DNA of 64,000 nt, taken from NCBI RefSeq assembly GCF_030546575.1, contig NZ_JAUOTN010000007.1:186001-250000 (forward strand), given 5' to 3'. Of this stretch, positions 1-7,337 are shown piece by piece. The translations under genes were made by a program, and so were the position numbers. Position 1 is the first letter of the stretch; each line of letters starts with the position of its first letter. Source of the stretch: Pontibacter coccineus (lineage in GTDB: Bacteria; Bacteroidota; Bacteroidia; Cytophagales; Hymenobacteraceae). The notes beneath the pieces were generated by a model that did not search any database, had not been told where the DNA came from, and saw only the letters and a list, made by a program, of their open reading frames with translations.

Positions 1-1831
1 TTGGCTTTATTTTTATGGTCAATGAGGCTATTTCACTAGGCAAATACCGATATATTAGAGGACGTTGTTCGCCAATTATTTCATTAGGCATGATGCCAAT
101 AACCTGTACATTGGCAAAGTCCAGCAATAGCGTTTGGCCCACTAAAGTCTCCGATTCAGACCTTATTAATTTTGCGGCAGCTTCATTCACCAACACATAT
201 TGCTCCATATTCTGCGGCATAATAGTAGGGAAATTTTGGCCCGATTTTAAGCTGATACCTTCTGTTTCAATTATTTTGGGGTCAATGCTTACGTTATACA
301 TTTCCAGAGTTTTATCTTTTAATGTTACAGAAGATTTGCCCAATTTCATCGGTTCATAAAACCAGTTAGTTGCCAAAGTCGTTTCTACCTGGCTTAACTG
401 GCTTATTTCGTTTTGCAGGTTTTTATAATTTTCACCCTTTAAATCAAGTGTCAGCACATGGGGTGACACGGTTGAGTTAATGATGGCGTTGTTTTTTCTA
501 TCGTAATCAGCTACTATGACAACCAATATCATCAGCATGATGGTCACTGAAAACTGTACGACAATCAAAGCTTTGTAAACAGCAATACTCTGGAACAGCT
601 TAATATTCTTCATTTTACGCAAAACCTGTATAGGCTGAAACGCTGACAACAGCCAGGACGGGAGTGCCCCTGCGACTATGCCTGTGATAACTGCGTAGGT
701 CAACAGGCCTAAAATTAAGGTTGTGTCATAGGAAAACGCCGTATCCATTTCGGGTATGTAGTGCGTTAAAATTTCAACACATGGCATTGTAAACAACAAA
801 GCTAATAGCGAAACAAGGGTTGACTCCATTAAAAACTGACCGATAATTTGCCTTCTTGTGGCACCTAGCGTTTTGCGAATTCCTACTTCCCGCGCTCGGG
901 AGAAGGCGCGCGCCAATGTCAAGCTGATGTAGTTGAAAGCAGATAAAAGAGTTAAGGCTAGAATTAAAAACAGCTGTATTTTTATGCCCGTCCAATCGGT
1001 GCCTGCATCGCGGTCATTTTTAATGTCGTTGTTTCGGGGGGTAATAGCCTCTATGGGCTGTGCCGAAAACTGAAGATTGCTCTTATCCAATTTCTGATTA
1101 TAGTTTTGGAGGGTTGTATTGAGCTGCGTCAAATCATCTTCTGATTTCAAACGTGCATAAATCGCTGTACTCTTAAAGTCTCCCCAATTTTGTGAACTAT
1201 TAAGGATTGCTCCTTTTTTTTCCAGCATTTCGGCAGCATTCATAGAAAGCATTGCCTCAATAGGTAGATGTGTTTTTAAAGGTGGGTCCTGGATAATTCC
1301 CGCAACGGTATATGGACCTAACTTTTCAAACTGAACAGTTTGTCCTAAAGCATTGGCGTCGCCAAATATCTTTTCTGCAGTGCTTTCAGTTAAAAAAAGG
1401 GAAGTGGGACTATTGGTAAGGCTTTGTGCATTGCCTGACAACAATTTAAAGCCAAAAACATCAAAAAAAGAAGGCTCTGAAAATTTAATGTCAATAGGCA
1501 CATCGCCTCCGTCGGTTTGCAAATTATGTTTTCCTGCCAGACGTACTTTTACCATTTTTTCAACAAAGGAGATATTTTCTATTTGAGGCGCCAACGGCAA
1601 TGGAGCTGTTGCCCATTTGGTTTGTTCCACCTCATTTGTTTCCTGCGTGAGTATCCGCACTATTTGATCTAATTTCGGATGAAAATGATCTGTATCGTGA
1701 CTGGCTTTTAGGCCTGTAAAGAGAACAACACCAACCGCCATACTCAGTGACAAGCTCAGTATATTGACTAATGAAAAAAGTTTGTTTTTCCAGAGTATCC
1801 GGATGGCGATTTTCAGATTGTTCTTTAACAT
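1..1831 (-). CDS. ABC transporter permease, MacB/FtsX type (C-terminus outside window)
   Basis: A single open frame of 610 codons runs from an ATG at 1831 off the left edge of the window, so the C-terminus is missing. The protein starts MLKNNLKIAIRILWKNK and enters a first membrane helix at about residues 19-40. A large extracytoplasmic MacB_PCD-like domain follows. An FtsX domain begins near residue 280 and carries the typical SRAREVGIRKTLGATRR segment near residue 310. More helices follow, then a second membrane-anchored half near residues 412-445 and a second periplasmic domain. This two-half layout is usual for the roughly 800-residue permeases of Bacteroidota, which work in export or envelope stress with an ATPase encoded elsewhere. 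No ATPase gene is visible here. A sigma-54-like promoter and palindromes lie upstream. The substrate cannot be inferred. Confidence 0.9.
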   Translation of the reverse strand, partial: MLKNNLKIAIRILWKNKLFSLVNILSLSLSMAVGVVLFTGLKASHDTDHFHPKLDQIVRILTQETNEVEQTKWATAPLPLAPQIENISFVEKMVKVRLAGKHNLQTDGGDVPIDIKFSEPSFFDVFGFKLLSGNAQSLTNSPTSLFLTESTAEKIFGDANALGQTVQFEKLGPYTVAGIIQDPPLKTHLPIEAMLSMNAAEMLEKKGAILNSSQNWGDFKSTAIYARLKSEDDLTQLNTTLQNYNQKLDKSNLQFSAQPIEAITPRNNDIKNDRDAGTDWTGIKIQLFLILALTLLSAFNYISLTLARAFSRAREVGIRKTLGATRRQIIGQFLMESTLVSLLALLFTMPCVEILTHYIPEMDTAFSYDTTLILGLLTYAVITGIVAGALPSWLLSAFQPIQVLRKMKNIKLFQSIAVYKALIVVQFSVTIMLMILVVIVADYDRKNNAIINSTVSPHVLTLDLKGENYKNLQNEISQLSQVETTLATNWFYEPMKLGKSSVTLKDKTLEMYNVSIDPKIIETEGISLKSGQNFPTIMPQNMEQYVLVNEAAAKLIRSESETLVGQTLLLDFANVQVIGIMPNEIIGEQRPLIYRYLPSEIASLTIKIKP

Positions 1832-1897
1832 GACATATAGTGCTGATTCTTAATGAAAAAGGGGCAGTTACTGAGTGAGATTCGTATCAGTTCTATT

Positions 1898-1913
1898 GGC
1901 AAAATTGGTTCCA
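1898..1913 (-). promoter_or_regulatory. Candidate sigma-54 (-24/-12) promoter of the permease gene
   Basis: On the minus strand the site reads TGGAACC-AATT-TTGCC. The sigma-54 consensus is TGGCACR-N4-TTGCW, so the GG and GC dinucleotides are kept at the correct spacing. Transcription would start near 1887, leaving about 55 bases before the ATG at 1831. Regulation of MacB-type permeases by sigma-54 activators is common in this phylum; its use here is inferred. Confidence 0.5.
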
Positions 1914-1963
1914 GAATACAAGAGTTTAATTATCAATATTTTAGATAATTACTAATGAAACAC

Positions 1964-2006
1964 TGTTCGATTTCGGACATTTGACTGTTCGATTTGATAC
2001 AGTCAA
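1964..2006. promoter_or_regulatory. Two palindromes upstream of the sigma-54-like promoter (activator sites?)
   Basis: Site 1 (1964-1979) is the imperfect palindrome TGTTCG-ATTT-CGGACA. Site 2 (1981-2006) has perfect 8-bp arms TTGACTGT / ACAGTCAA around a core that repeats TGTTCGATTT. They sit about 50-110 bp upstream of the -24/-12 element, where enhancer-binding activators usually bind. The activator gene is not in the window. Confidence 0.45.
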
Positions 2007-2151
2007 GCACAAAATATTTTACACCCAAATGAGACTGCGGCAGGGAGATTACTATCAGTGGGTATTTGCCGTGGAGAAGCTTATTTGTAGGATCGTCAAA
2101 CGCTTCTTTGTTGTCTGGGAGCATTTGTCGGGTTATACGGAAGGGTATTGT

Positions 2152-2206
2152 TGCTAACGGTCTTGGCTTTGCCATGGCATAGCTATGGTAAAGCTTGTGT
2201 TGTACT
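2152..2206 (-). repeat. attC-like recombination site C
   Basis: On the plus strand the outer triplets AAC (2156-2158) and GTT (2199-2201) pair. Inside them are unpaired spacers and an imperfect stem, GCTTTGCCAT against ATGGTAAAGC. The edges GCTAACGG and CTTGTGTTG match the other three sites in this region. The site lies just 3' of the 124-residue membrane protein gene, the position of an attC in a gene cassette. Confidence 0.5.
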
Positions 2207-2211
2207 AAGTT

Positions 2212-2586
2212 TTACTTAACTAACATAAAGGCAACTAATACAGGAACTACCAGTGCCAAAAACCAAAACAGGAAATTAAATACACCAGGTATCATCAGTC
2301 TAATGTTCATTGACCAAAAGGTATCAACCGGTTTCTCTTTAAAAGCTGATAGGTAAGACCAAAATAGTAATCTGTAAATTATATAGGCCATCAATGGGAC
2401 CATTAAGAGAGGTAAAGTTTTTATCTCTGAACCATATATGTTGCCCAAGGTATGCCCAATTATGAACAAGATTGCTGTTCCTAACCACAACCAGATTTCA
2501 AATTTTTTGTCTGTCAATATTTCTCTCTTGTACAGGAAAATGAGTTGTATAAAAAGTCCTAAAAGTGCAAGAAGAAATTCAAACAT
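2212..2586 (-). CDS. Small four-helix membrane protein, cassette-like
   Basis: This 124-residue protein is not recognised. It is almost entirely hydrophobic and shows four likely membrane helices at about residues 2-20, 30-50, 57-77 and 95-122, with few charged loops (YKREILTDKK, FKEKPVDTF). It has no signal peptide cleavage site or enzymatic motif. It lies between two attC-like sites (about 14 bases from one on its start side, 6 bases from the other after its stop) and shares the direction of the neighbouring cassette-like genes. This argues for a mobile cassette gene rather than part of an operon. The function is unknown. Confidence 0.65.
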   Translation of the reverse strand: MFEFLLALLGLFIQLIFLYKREILTDKKFEIWLWLGTAILFIIGHTLGNIYGSEIKTLPLLMVPLMAYIIYRLLFWSYLSAFKEKPVDTFWSMNIRLMIPGVFNFLFWFLALVVPVLVAFMLVK

Positions 2587-2599
2587 AATTTTAAATTAA

Positions 2600-2730
2600 G
2601 TGTAACGGACTTGGCTTTGCACTGTGAGGGAAATCGAAGCACCAATGTTCAGCCTAGAACTGCTGCTAATTTAACGAAAGAGGGCTGAAGTGCAAACTTC
2701 AGCCCTCATAATGCAAAGCCCTTGTTAGCG
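2600..2730 (-). repeat. attC-like recombination site B (long)
   Basis: Outer AAC (2604-2606) and GTT (2724-2726) pair. Inner arms GGCTTTGCA (2613-2621) and TGCAAAGCC (2712-2720) are perfect complements. The spacer sequences match the other sites (AACGGACTT on the left, CTTGTTAGC on the right). At about 130 bp it is long, like some long attC forms. It also contains a separate perfect hairpin at 2680-2707 (GAGGGCTGAAG / CTTCAGCCCTC), which may end the pirin transcript. Confidence 0.6.
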
Positions 2731-2790
2731 GCTGTGGTTTTTGGGTGTTCCGTTACTAATGCAATTGTATCATACTTTTGAGAAGATGTT

Positions 2791-3663
2791 TTATAACAAA
2801 ATTCTTTGGCCTTCAGGTACGTTTGCAATATGTCCCATTTTGCCTTGTCTATATTCTTGGTAAAGTCTTGCTAAATCATCTGCGTTGTCCCCAATGAAAG
2901 GACCTCTCGCAGCAATAGTATCTCCAGTTGGTTGACCAGCATACAATATGAACCGTATTCCATCTTTACCAGCCATCATTTTCAACTCACTTGAGCCTTC
3001 TTCACCTGATATGTTTAGCCAGCCAACCTGATCTTGTGACAAGAGTTGTTCATCTTCGCCAACTTTCGCATTTCCATAAAGAACATATAGGAATGCGTTG
3101 TAATCTACTGGTATATCGAGTACAGTCGTAGCACTTGGCTCGAGTGCAATATCTGCTACAATTAACGGAACAAAATTTTGAATAGGTGATGTAAGACCTG
3201 CCAAAGTACCACTGTAAAGCGTGATGCTTACCCCGTTTTCGGATAACTTAGGTGTATTGGCCAATGATAAGTCTTGCACTCTTGGGGTGGTCCAACGGTC
3301 TTTTTTTGGAAGATTAAGCCACAACTGCAACAAACGCATTCTTGCAATGCGGTCTATCGTTTCTGTGTGAACAATACCACTTCCAGCGGTCATAATCTGG
3401 AAATCCCCGCCTTTCATTTTGTGTTTAGTATCGCCCATTTGTCCTTCCAGTAACAGCGAAACAGTTTCAAATCCTGCATGCGGATGCTCGCCACCAACAG
3501 GCTCCTCATCTTTTTTGTCAAGCATATCATCCATCAGCAGGATAAATGGGTCAGTCTGTTTAAAATCCCCTCTTACTATATGACGGGCTTTATGGTCAGG
3601 TCCTAAAAATCCAGGTTCATCGTTTGGTGTATAGACTCTTACCAATTTTCTGTTTGTTGCCAT
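2791..3663 (-). CDS. Pirin family protein (bicupin)
   Basis: The protein is 290 residues, the usual length of pirins. The N-terminal cupin has the metal-binding signature: H60 and H62 in GEHPHAGFETV, and H99 and E101 in GSGIVHTE. These correspond to the three histidines and one glutamate that hold iron in characterised pirins. The C-terminal half is the degenerate second cupin with the usual GPFIGDN segment near residue 250. Bacterial pirins are redox-linked, and some act as quercetinases; the substrate here is unknown. It is divergent from an HxlR regulator 176 bp away, a pairing that suggests control by that regulator in response to an electrophile or oxidant. Both genes sit between attC-like sites D and B and may have moved as one cassette. 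Confidence 0.9.
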   Translation of the reverse strand: MATNRKLVRVYTPNDEPGFLGPDHKARHIVRGDFKQTDPFILLMDDMLDKKDEEPVGGEHPHAGFETVSLLLEGQMGDTKHKMKGGDFQIMTAGSGIVHTETIDRIARMRLLQLWLNLPKKDRWTTPRVQDLSLANTPKLSENGVSITLYSGTLAGLTSPIQNFVPLIVADIALEPSATTVLDIPVDYNAFLYVLYGNAKVGEDEQLLSQDQVGWLNISGEEGSSELKMMAGKDGIRFILYAGQPTGDTIAARGPFIGDNADDLARLYQEYRQGKMGHIANVPEGQRILL

Positions 3664-3794
3664 AATTCTTACTTTTTAGTTCATGATTTTACTAATCGGC
3701 ACATTACTGCTTTTCTGCCTCCAATTTTTACATGATTATGTAAATTAATACTGCAAATTTACTTACTTTTGCTTACAAAATGTTAGCACTATAC

Positions 3795-3816
3795 AAAAGG
3801 TTAGTAGTTACCTTTT
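3795..3816. promoter_or_regulatory. Inverted repeat between pirin and HxlR genes, candidate operator
   Basis: Perfect 7-bp arms AAAAGGT / ACCTTTT flank an 8-base spacer, 24 bases before the HxlR start codon. HxlR proteins bind such dyads as dimers, and the position suits autoregulation plus control of the divergent pirin gene. No binding data; inferred from position and symmetry. Confidence 0.45.
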
Positions 3817-3839
3817 AGTTAGTTGATAAAAGTAATGGC

Positions 3840-4211
3840 ATGGCTAAATTGAAAATTAACAATCAGCAACCTTCGGAGGCGGTGTGCAAAGCAAGACTAA
3901 ACCATATAGCGGATGCCTTGTATGTTATTGGTGGAAAATGGAAGCTAAGAATAATAGTTGCGCTAACCGATGGCAATAAAAGGTTTAACGAGCTACAACG
4001 TTTGGTAGATGGTATTTCCGCTAAGGTGCTCTCATCCGAGCTGAAGGAATTGGAGATGAACGGGTTTGTTAAGCGCAATGTATATACCAACACGCCAGTG
4101 GTTGTGGAATACGAACTTACGGTATATGCCGAAACGCTCAATGGCGTCTTGCAGGCACTAAGCGATTGGGGCGAAGTGCATCGAGAAAAAATCAGAGAAA
4201 GCATGCGGTAG
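3840..4211 (+). CDS. HxlR family transcriptional regulator
   Basis: This 123-residue winged-helix protein has the HxlR pattern. A cysteine lies near the N-terminus (EAVCKARLNHIADAL), followed by the family core GGKWKLRIIVALTDGNKRFNEL, a recognition helix (ISAKVLSSELKELEMNGF) and a wing (VVVEYELT). The N-terminal cysteine is the residue that several HxlR members use to sense reactive chlorine, quinones or aldehydes. The ATG at 3840 is the one in frame with the family start; an ATG 5 bases upstream is out of frame. It is divergent from the pirin gene and is the only plus-strand gene in the cassette-like run. It is probably a repressor or sensor for the pirin gene. Confidence 0.88.
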   Translation: MAKLKINNQQPSEAVCKARLNHIADALYVIGGKWKLRIIVALTDGNKRFNELQRLVDGISAKVLSSELKELEMNGFVKRNVYTNTPVVVEYELTVYAETLNGVLQALSDWGEVHREKIRESMR

Positions 4212-4304
4212 GTCACAAGGCAAAAGAGGAATGGTAAACTTTCCTTCCTCGCTGAACTTTGCTTATTTTCTGTACCTGTTTATGGTTGGGTCTGTTACCA
4301 TTAC

Positions 4305-4353
4305 CGCTTACGGTTTTGCTATGGTGCGTTTATGCACCATAGGTCTTGTTGGC
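4305..4353 (-). repeat. attC-like recombination site D (degenerate left core)
   Basis: A perfect 9-bp stem CTATGGTGC (4319-4327) / GCACCATAG (4334-4342) is flanked by CTTACGGTTTT and GTCTTGTTGGC. The right core (GTT at 4348-4350) is intact. The left core reads TAC instead of AAC, so this copy may recombine poorly. It follows the stop of the next minus-strand gene by about 11 bases. Confidence 0.5.
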
Positions 4354-4364
4354 AGAGGTCATTT

Positions 4365-4904
4365 TTATTTTATCTGAATCAAGGTTGAGTCAGCTGGTTC
4401 TTCTTTATAGTACACTACTGCTTGACTACCGTAAATTCTTAAATCCGCTATCTCGTTTGAAGTGCGCTCTGCCCTAAACTCTCCAATCTTCTTTTCAAAC
4501 AAGGGAAATTTAGTTTCATACAGGTTGTACGAGCAACAACCACTTAAAAATCCTGTGTATTGACTTCTGATTTGATATTTATCATTCTGCACAATGGTGT
4601 CTGGTGGAGCCAAGAGAGCAAAGAAGATAGAGCCTAATAAAGCACCTAAGATTCCGTCAGCTAACCATGAGAAGAAGACTATAATTGGCGAAAGTAAATA
4701 CAAAGAGGAATAGTAAGTTATGGCGCTTCTGTTTTTGATGGTAACAAAGAACAGTAATACTCCTGTTGCATATATAAGCACCCTAACAAGGAACATCAGT
4801 CTATTATCGAACCCCAAGTCAAGCACTACTGAAAGCAACAGATTCAGAAGCAAGAATAAAAACATGCCAATGTGTACTTTCTTAATCATACTGCTGTTTT
4901 TCAT
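4365..4904 (-). CDS. Uncharacterised membrane protein, cassette-like
   Basis: From the ATG at 4904 the product is 179 residues. An in-frame TTG at 4922 would add six residues but lies inside the attC-like site, so I prefer the ATG. There are four hydrophobic helices in the first 110 residues (starting near 9, 33, 59 and 75), then a soluble tail of about 75 residues with a short motif SGCCSYNLYE and charged strands. I do not recognise the family. The gene is bounded on both sides by attC-like sites and is co-directional with its neighbours, which supports a cassette origin. Confidence 0.6.
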   Translation of the reverse strand: MKNSSMIKKVHIGMFLFLLLNLLLSVVLDLGFDNRLMFLVRVLIYATGVLLFFVTIKNRSAITYYSSLYLLSPIIVFFSWLADGILGALLGSIFFALLAPPDTIVQNDKYQIRSQYTGFLSGCCSYNLYETKFPLFEKKIGEFRAERTSNEIADLRIYGSQAVVYYKEEPADSTLIQIK

Positions 4905-4916
4905 AATTGTGATACC

Positions 4917-4985
4917 TGCCAACGGTTAGTGTAAACGACGGGCGAGGCCGCCGGCCGAAGGCTGTCGTTTATGCCTTGTTGCCAG
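4917..4985 (-). repeat. attC-like recombination site A
   Basis: Outer AAC (4921-4923) pairs with GTT (4978-4980). Inner arms TAAACGAC (4932-4939) and GTCGTTTA (4964-4971) are perfect complements, and a GC-rich apex lies between them. The edges GCCAACGG and CTTGTTGCC match the other sites. It begins about 9 bases after the stop of the acetyltransferase gene. Confidence 0.6.
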
Positions 4986-4993
4986 ATGTTCTT

Positions 4994-5509
4994 TTACTTT
5001 TCCCACTCTGATTTTAACACAGCCATCACTATTTTATCATGGAATTCACCATCCCTATAACACGCCTGCCTTAAACGTCCTTCAATTTTAAATCCAGCGT
5101 TCACATATGCTTTTATGCCCCCAATGTTGGGTTCAGAAACGGTTAACATGATTCTATTGAATCCAAAATCGCTAAATCCTAGTTTGAGGATTTGACGGGT
5201 AACTTCTGTTCCAATCCCTTGCCCCCAACATCGCTTCTCCCCTATAAAGATAAAAAATTCACCAGACCTGTTTAATTTTGAAATACCTGATATCCCCGCG
5301 TAGCCTATTAACTGATTAGTCTGATTGAGATAGATACCAAGATTAATACTTCTGGTATCCTCCAGCGTTTTCTCAAACCATCTGTCTACCTCTTGGTTTG
5401 TATTGATTTCTTTGAAAGAAGATAGGGAGTACTTTATAACTTCTTCATCATTGATCCAGCTATAAAAGGGAGTAACATTTGTCTTTACTAGTGGTGATAG
5501 TTTAATCAT
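4994..5509 (-). CDS. GNAT family N-acetyltransferase (RimJ/RimL type)
   Basis: The 171-residue protein has the GNAT fold order. An N-terminal strand and helix (WINDEEVIKYSL) is typical of RimJ/RimL-type enzymes. Motif A, GEKRCWGQGIGTEVTRQIL at about residues 90-110, carries the Q/RxxGxG acetyl-CoA pyrophosphate loop. Motif B follows with EPNIGGIKAYVNAGFKIEGR. Such enzymes acetylate protein N-termini, amino acids, polyamines or antibiotics; the acceptor cannot be read from sequence. It is the first gene of the cassette-like run next to the recombinase. GNATs are frequent cassette cargo. Confidence 0.88.
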   Translation of the reverse strand: MIKLSPLVKTNVTPFYSWINDEEVIKYSLSSFKEINTNQEVDRWFEKTLEDTRSINLGIYLNQTNQLIGYAGISGISKLNRSGEFFIFIGEKRCWGQGIGTEVTRQILKLGFSDFGFNRIMLTVSEPNIGGIKAYVNAGFKIEGRLRQACYRDGEFHDKIVMAVLKSEWEK

Positions 5510-5776
5510 AGTGTTTATTTTGTTGATTCTAACAAGCTTCAGCTTAGTGATAATAATTCCTATTGATAAATACTATAACCAACATTAGCTTTTGCACTAA
5601 TCGGTTTTCTTTATCAAGGAAATTACTGGCAACTATAGTATTTACGGCAACATACGCTTATCTGCACTATGAACGCAGTTGCTGAAATGCGCCTTCGCAC
5701 TCATTTGTTTACTGGATCCAATACTTGTGGCTGAAGTAAGCATAAGTTTATATAGTTAAGCTAATATAGTTGATAA

Positions 5777-7231
5777 CTATAGATTATCCAACGGACTGAC
5801 AATTTTATCCAGCGCATGGGTGGTGATGTGGGTGTAGATCTCGGTGGTCTTGCTGCTCCGATGTCCTAGCAGCACCTGGATATACCTTAAATCTGTTCCT
5901 TGCTCCAGCAGGTGCGTGGCAAACGAATGGCGCAGGGTGTGTGGCGTGGCGGGTGCTTTCACGCCCGCCTTCTCCTTGCTGGCCCTGAACACGCTGCGAA
6001 TACTCTCCACCGTGTATTGCCCGCCCGTCTGCCCCTCAAAGAGCCACATCTTGGGCTTGTACTGTTTGTAATAAGCCCTCAAACTTTCAAGTAGCTTTTG
6101 GGAGAGCAGCGTGGTGCGGTCTTTCTTGCCTTTGCCGCCACGGATCAGCAGCAGGTTGCGCTCTGACTGCACGTCCGTCAGCTTCAGGTTGATCACTTCG
6201 CCAATACGCAGGCCTCCCGCATACAAAAGCTGCAGCATGCAGCGGTGCTTCAGGTTCTCGGTCACGGACAGGATTTTCAGCACGTCCTGCTTACTGAGCA
6301 CCTGCGGCAGTCGCTCGGGCTTTTCGGGCCGCTCCACCTGGCCCAGCTGCACCTCGTGCCGCAATAGCACGCGCTGGTAGTAGAACTTCACTGCATTGAT
6401 CGACTGGTTCACAAACGATACGGAATAGGTGCCGGCCTGCACCATCTGGCGGTGGTAGTGGTTGATGGCCTCTTCTGAAAAAGCATGTATGCCCTCCAGC
6501 CTGCTGTCCCTGTGCGCATTCAGAAAGCGCAGGAGTAGGCCATGATAGGTGCGGATGGTACTGAGGCTGTAGTTCAGCAGGAACAGCTTCTCCACGTAGT
6601 GAAGCGGACAGGCAATATAGCCGTCGCCCTTCTGATAACATTGTTCCCAGAGCCGGGCCTGCAGGGCCATGTCCTTTACCTGCATGGTCTGCGCCAGCCA
6701 TACCTGGGCTACCGCCTCCAGCTCCGTTAGAAGCTTGTGGAAACTATTGCTTTCGGGGTTGATGACAAAGCACTGCATGTCTTGCAGCCACGTGGCCACA
6801 TTGCTTTGCTTCAGGCAGGTATAGGTTTCCTTGTTGTATTGGTAGCTGAGTTGCACATACTGCCTGCCCTGGTGTTCCAGAGGCTGCAGGCGCACGACGG
6901 GACGTACAGGCACCTTTCCCAATGGTTCTGCCACCCGCCTGTCCTGTTGCAGGACAACGGCTCCTTCCGCCGGGCGCAGGCGCCTGGGCCGGTACAGGTA
7001 CTTTGTGTCCACCTTGGCCAGTCCCTGGAAGTGCTGATGCGTCATCTCAATAGCCTGGCTGCTACGGTGCATCACAAAGCACTTATAGGTTTTGCTGTAC
7101 TTAATCCAACCAGCCTCCTTCAGTCGTTTGGAGAGGAAGGGATTGGGCTTGTGCCAGATACGAATAAAAACACTACCTGCGTGCTCTAGCGGGTTCAGGT
7201 ACAAAATAGGTTGTCGATCGGGATAAGCCAT
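5777..7231 (-). CDS. Site-specific tyrosine recombinase with duplicated N-terminal module
   Basis: I start at the ATG at 7231 (484 residues); a further in-frame ATG at 7378 would cross the repeats upstream and the start of the divergent gene. The C-terminal catalytic domain is complete: R342 (GLRIGEV), a lysine in GGKGKKDR (367-370), H431-x-x-R434 (HTLRHS), H457 (LLGHRS) and nucleophile Y466 (EIYTHI). A core-binding SAM-like domain spans about 210-300. The first 180 residues hold two related modules (about 7-68 and 110-171), both with LxPLEHxG near the start and CFV near the end. The extra insertion of true integron integrases is absent, so this is Xer-like. It ends with VSPLDNL, and its last codons contain GTTGGAT, a perfect match to the GTTRRRY attachment core. 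The adjacent cassettes may be its substrate. Confidence 0.9.
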   Translation of the reverse strand: MAYPDRQPILYLNPLEHAGSVFIRIWHKPNPFLSKRLKEAGWIKYSKTYKCFVMHRSSQAIEMTHQHFQGLAKVDTKYLYRPRRLRPAEGAVVLQQDRRVAEPLGKVPVRPVVRLQPLEHQGRQYVQLSYQYNKETYTCLKQSNVATWLQDMQCFVINPESNSFHKLLTELEAVAQVWLAQTMQVKDMALQARLWEQCYQKGDGYIACPLHYVEKLFLLNYSLSTIRTYHGLLLRFLNAHRDSRLEGIHAFSEEAINHYHRQMVQAGTYSVSFVNQSINAVKFYYQRVLLRHEVQLGQVERPEKPERLPQVLSKQDVLKILSVTENLKHRCMLQLLYAGGLRIGEVINLKLTDVQSERNLLLIRGGKGKKDRTTLLSQKLLESLRAYYKQYKPKMWLFEGQTGGQYTVESIRSVFRASKEKAGVKAPATPHTLRHSFATHLLEQGTDLRYIQVLLGHRSSKTTEIYTHITTHALDKIVSPLDNL

Positions 7232-7292
7232 GGCAAATGAGACAGTTACTGAAGGCAAAGATAAAACCTTTCTAAACCGTAGCCGTGTTATT

Positions 7293-7334
7293 ACGCGAGT
7301 ATACACGGATATACGCGGGTATAAACGCGGGTAA
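7293..7334. repeat. Four 10-bp direct repeats between divergent recombinase and zinc-ribbon genes
   Basis: ACGCGAGTAT, ACACGGATAT and ACGCGGGTAT follow head to tail (7293-7322), then after two bases ACGCGGGTAA (7325-7334). The 10-bp period puts all copies on one face of the helix. They end three bases before the zinc-ribbon ATG and lie about 60 bases from the recombinase start. A regulator or recombinase arm site is plausible. Confidence 0.55.
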
Positions 7335-7337
7335 GTT

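Noticed and set aside
1933-2175. Open frame of 80 codons on the minus strand
   Set aside because: It overlaps the activator palindromes and the attC-like site, has no domain and an unlikely composition; better explained as non-coding control and recombination DNA.
4905-4922. TTG start for the cassette membrane protein
   Set aside because: It lies within the attC-like site; the ATG at 4904 fits a membrane protein start better.
5777-7231. Calling the recombinase a genuine integron integrase (IntI)
   Set aside because: The extra region specific to IntI before the HxxR box is not present; the segment between the lysine and HTLRHS is of normal Xer length.
7293-7334. CRISPR or plasmid iteron array
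   Set aside because: Repeats are only 10 bp, have no spacers and no cas or replication gene nearby.
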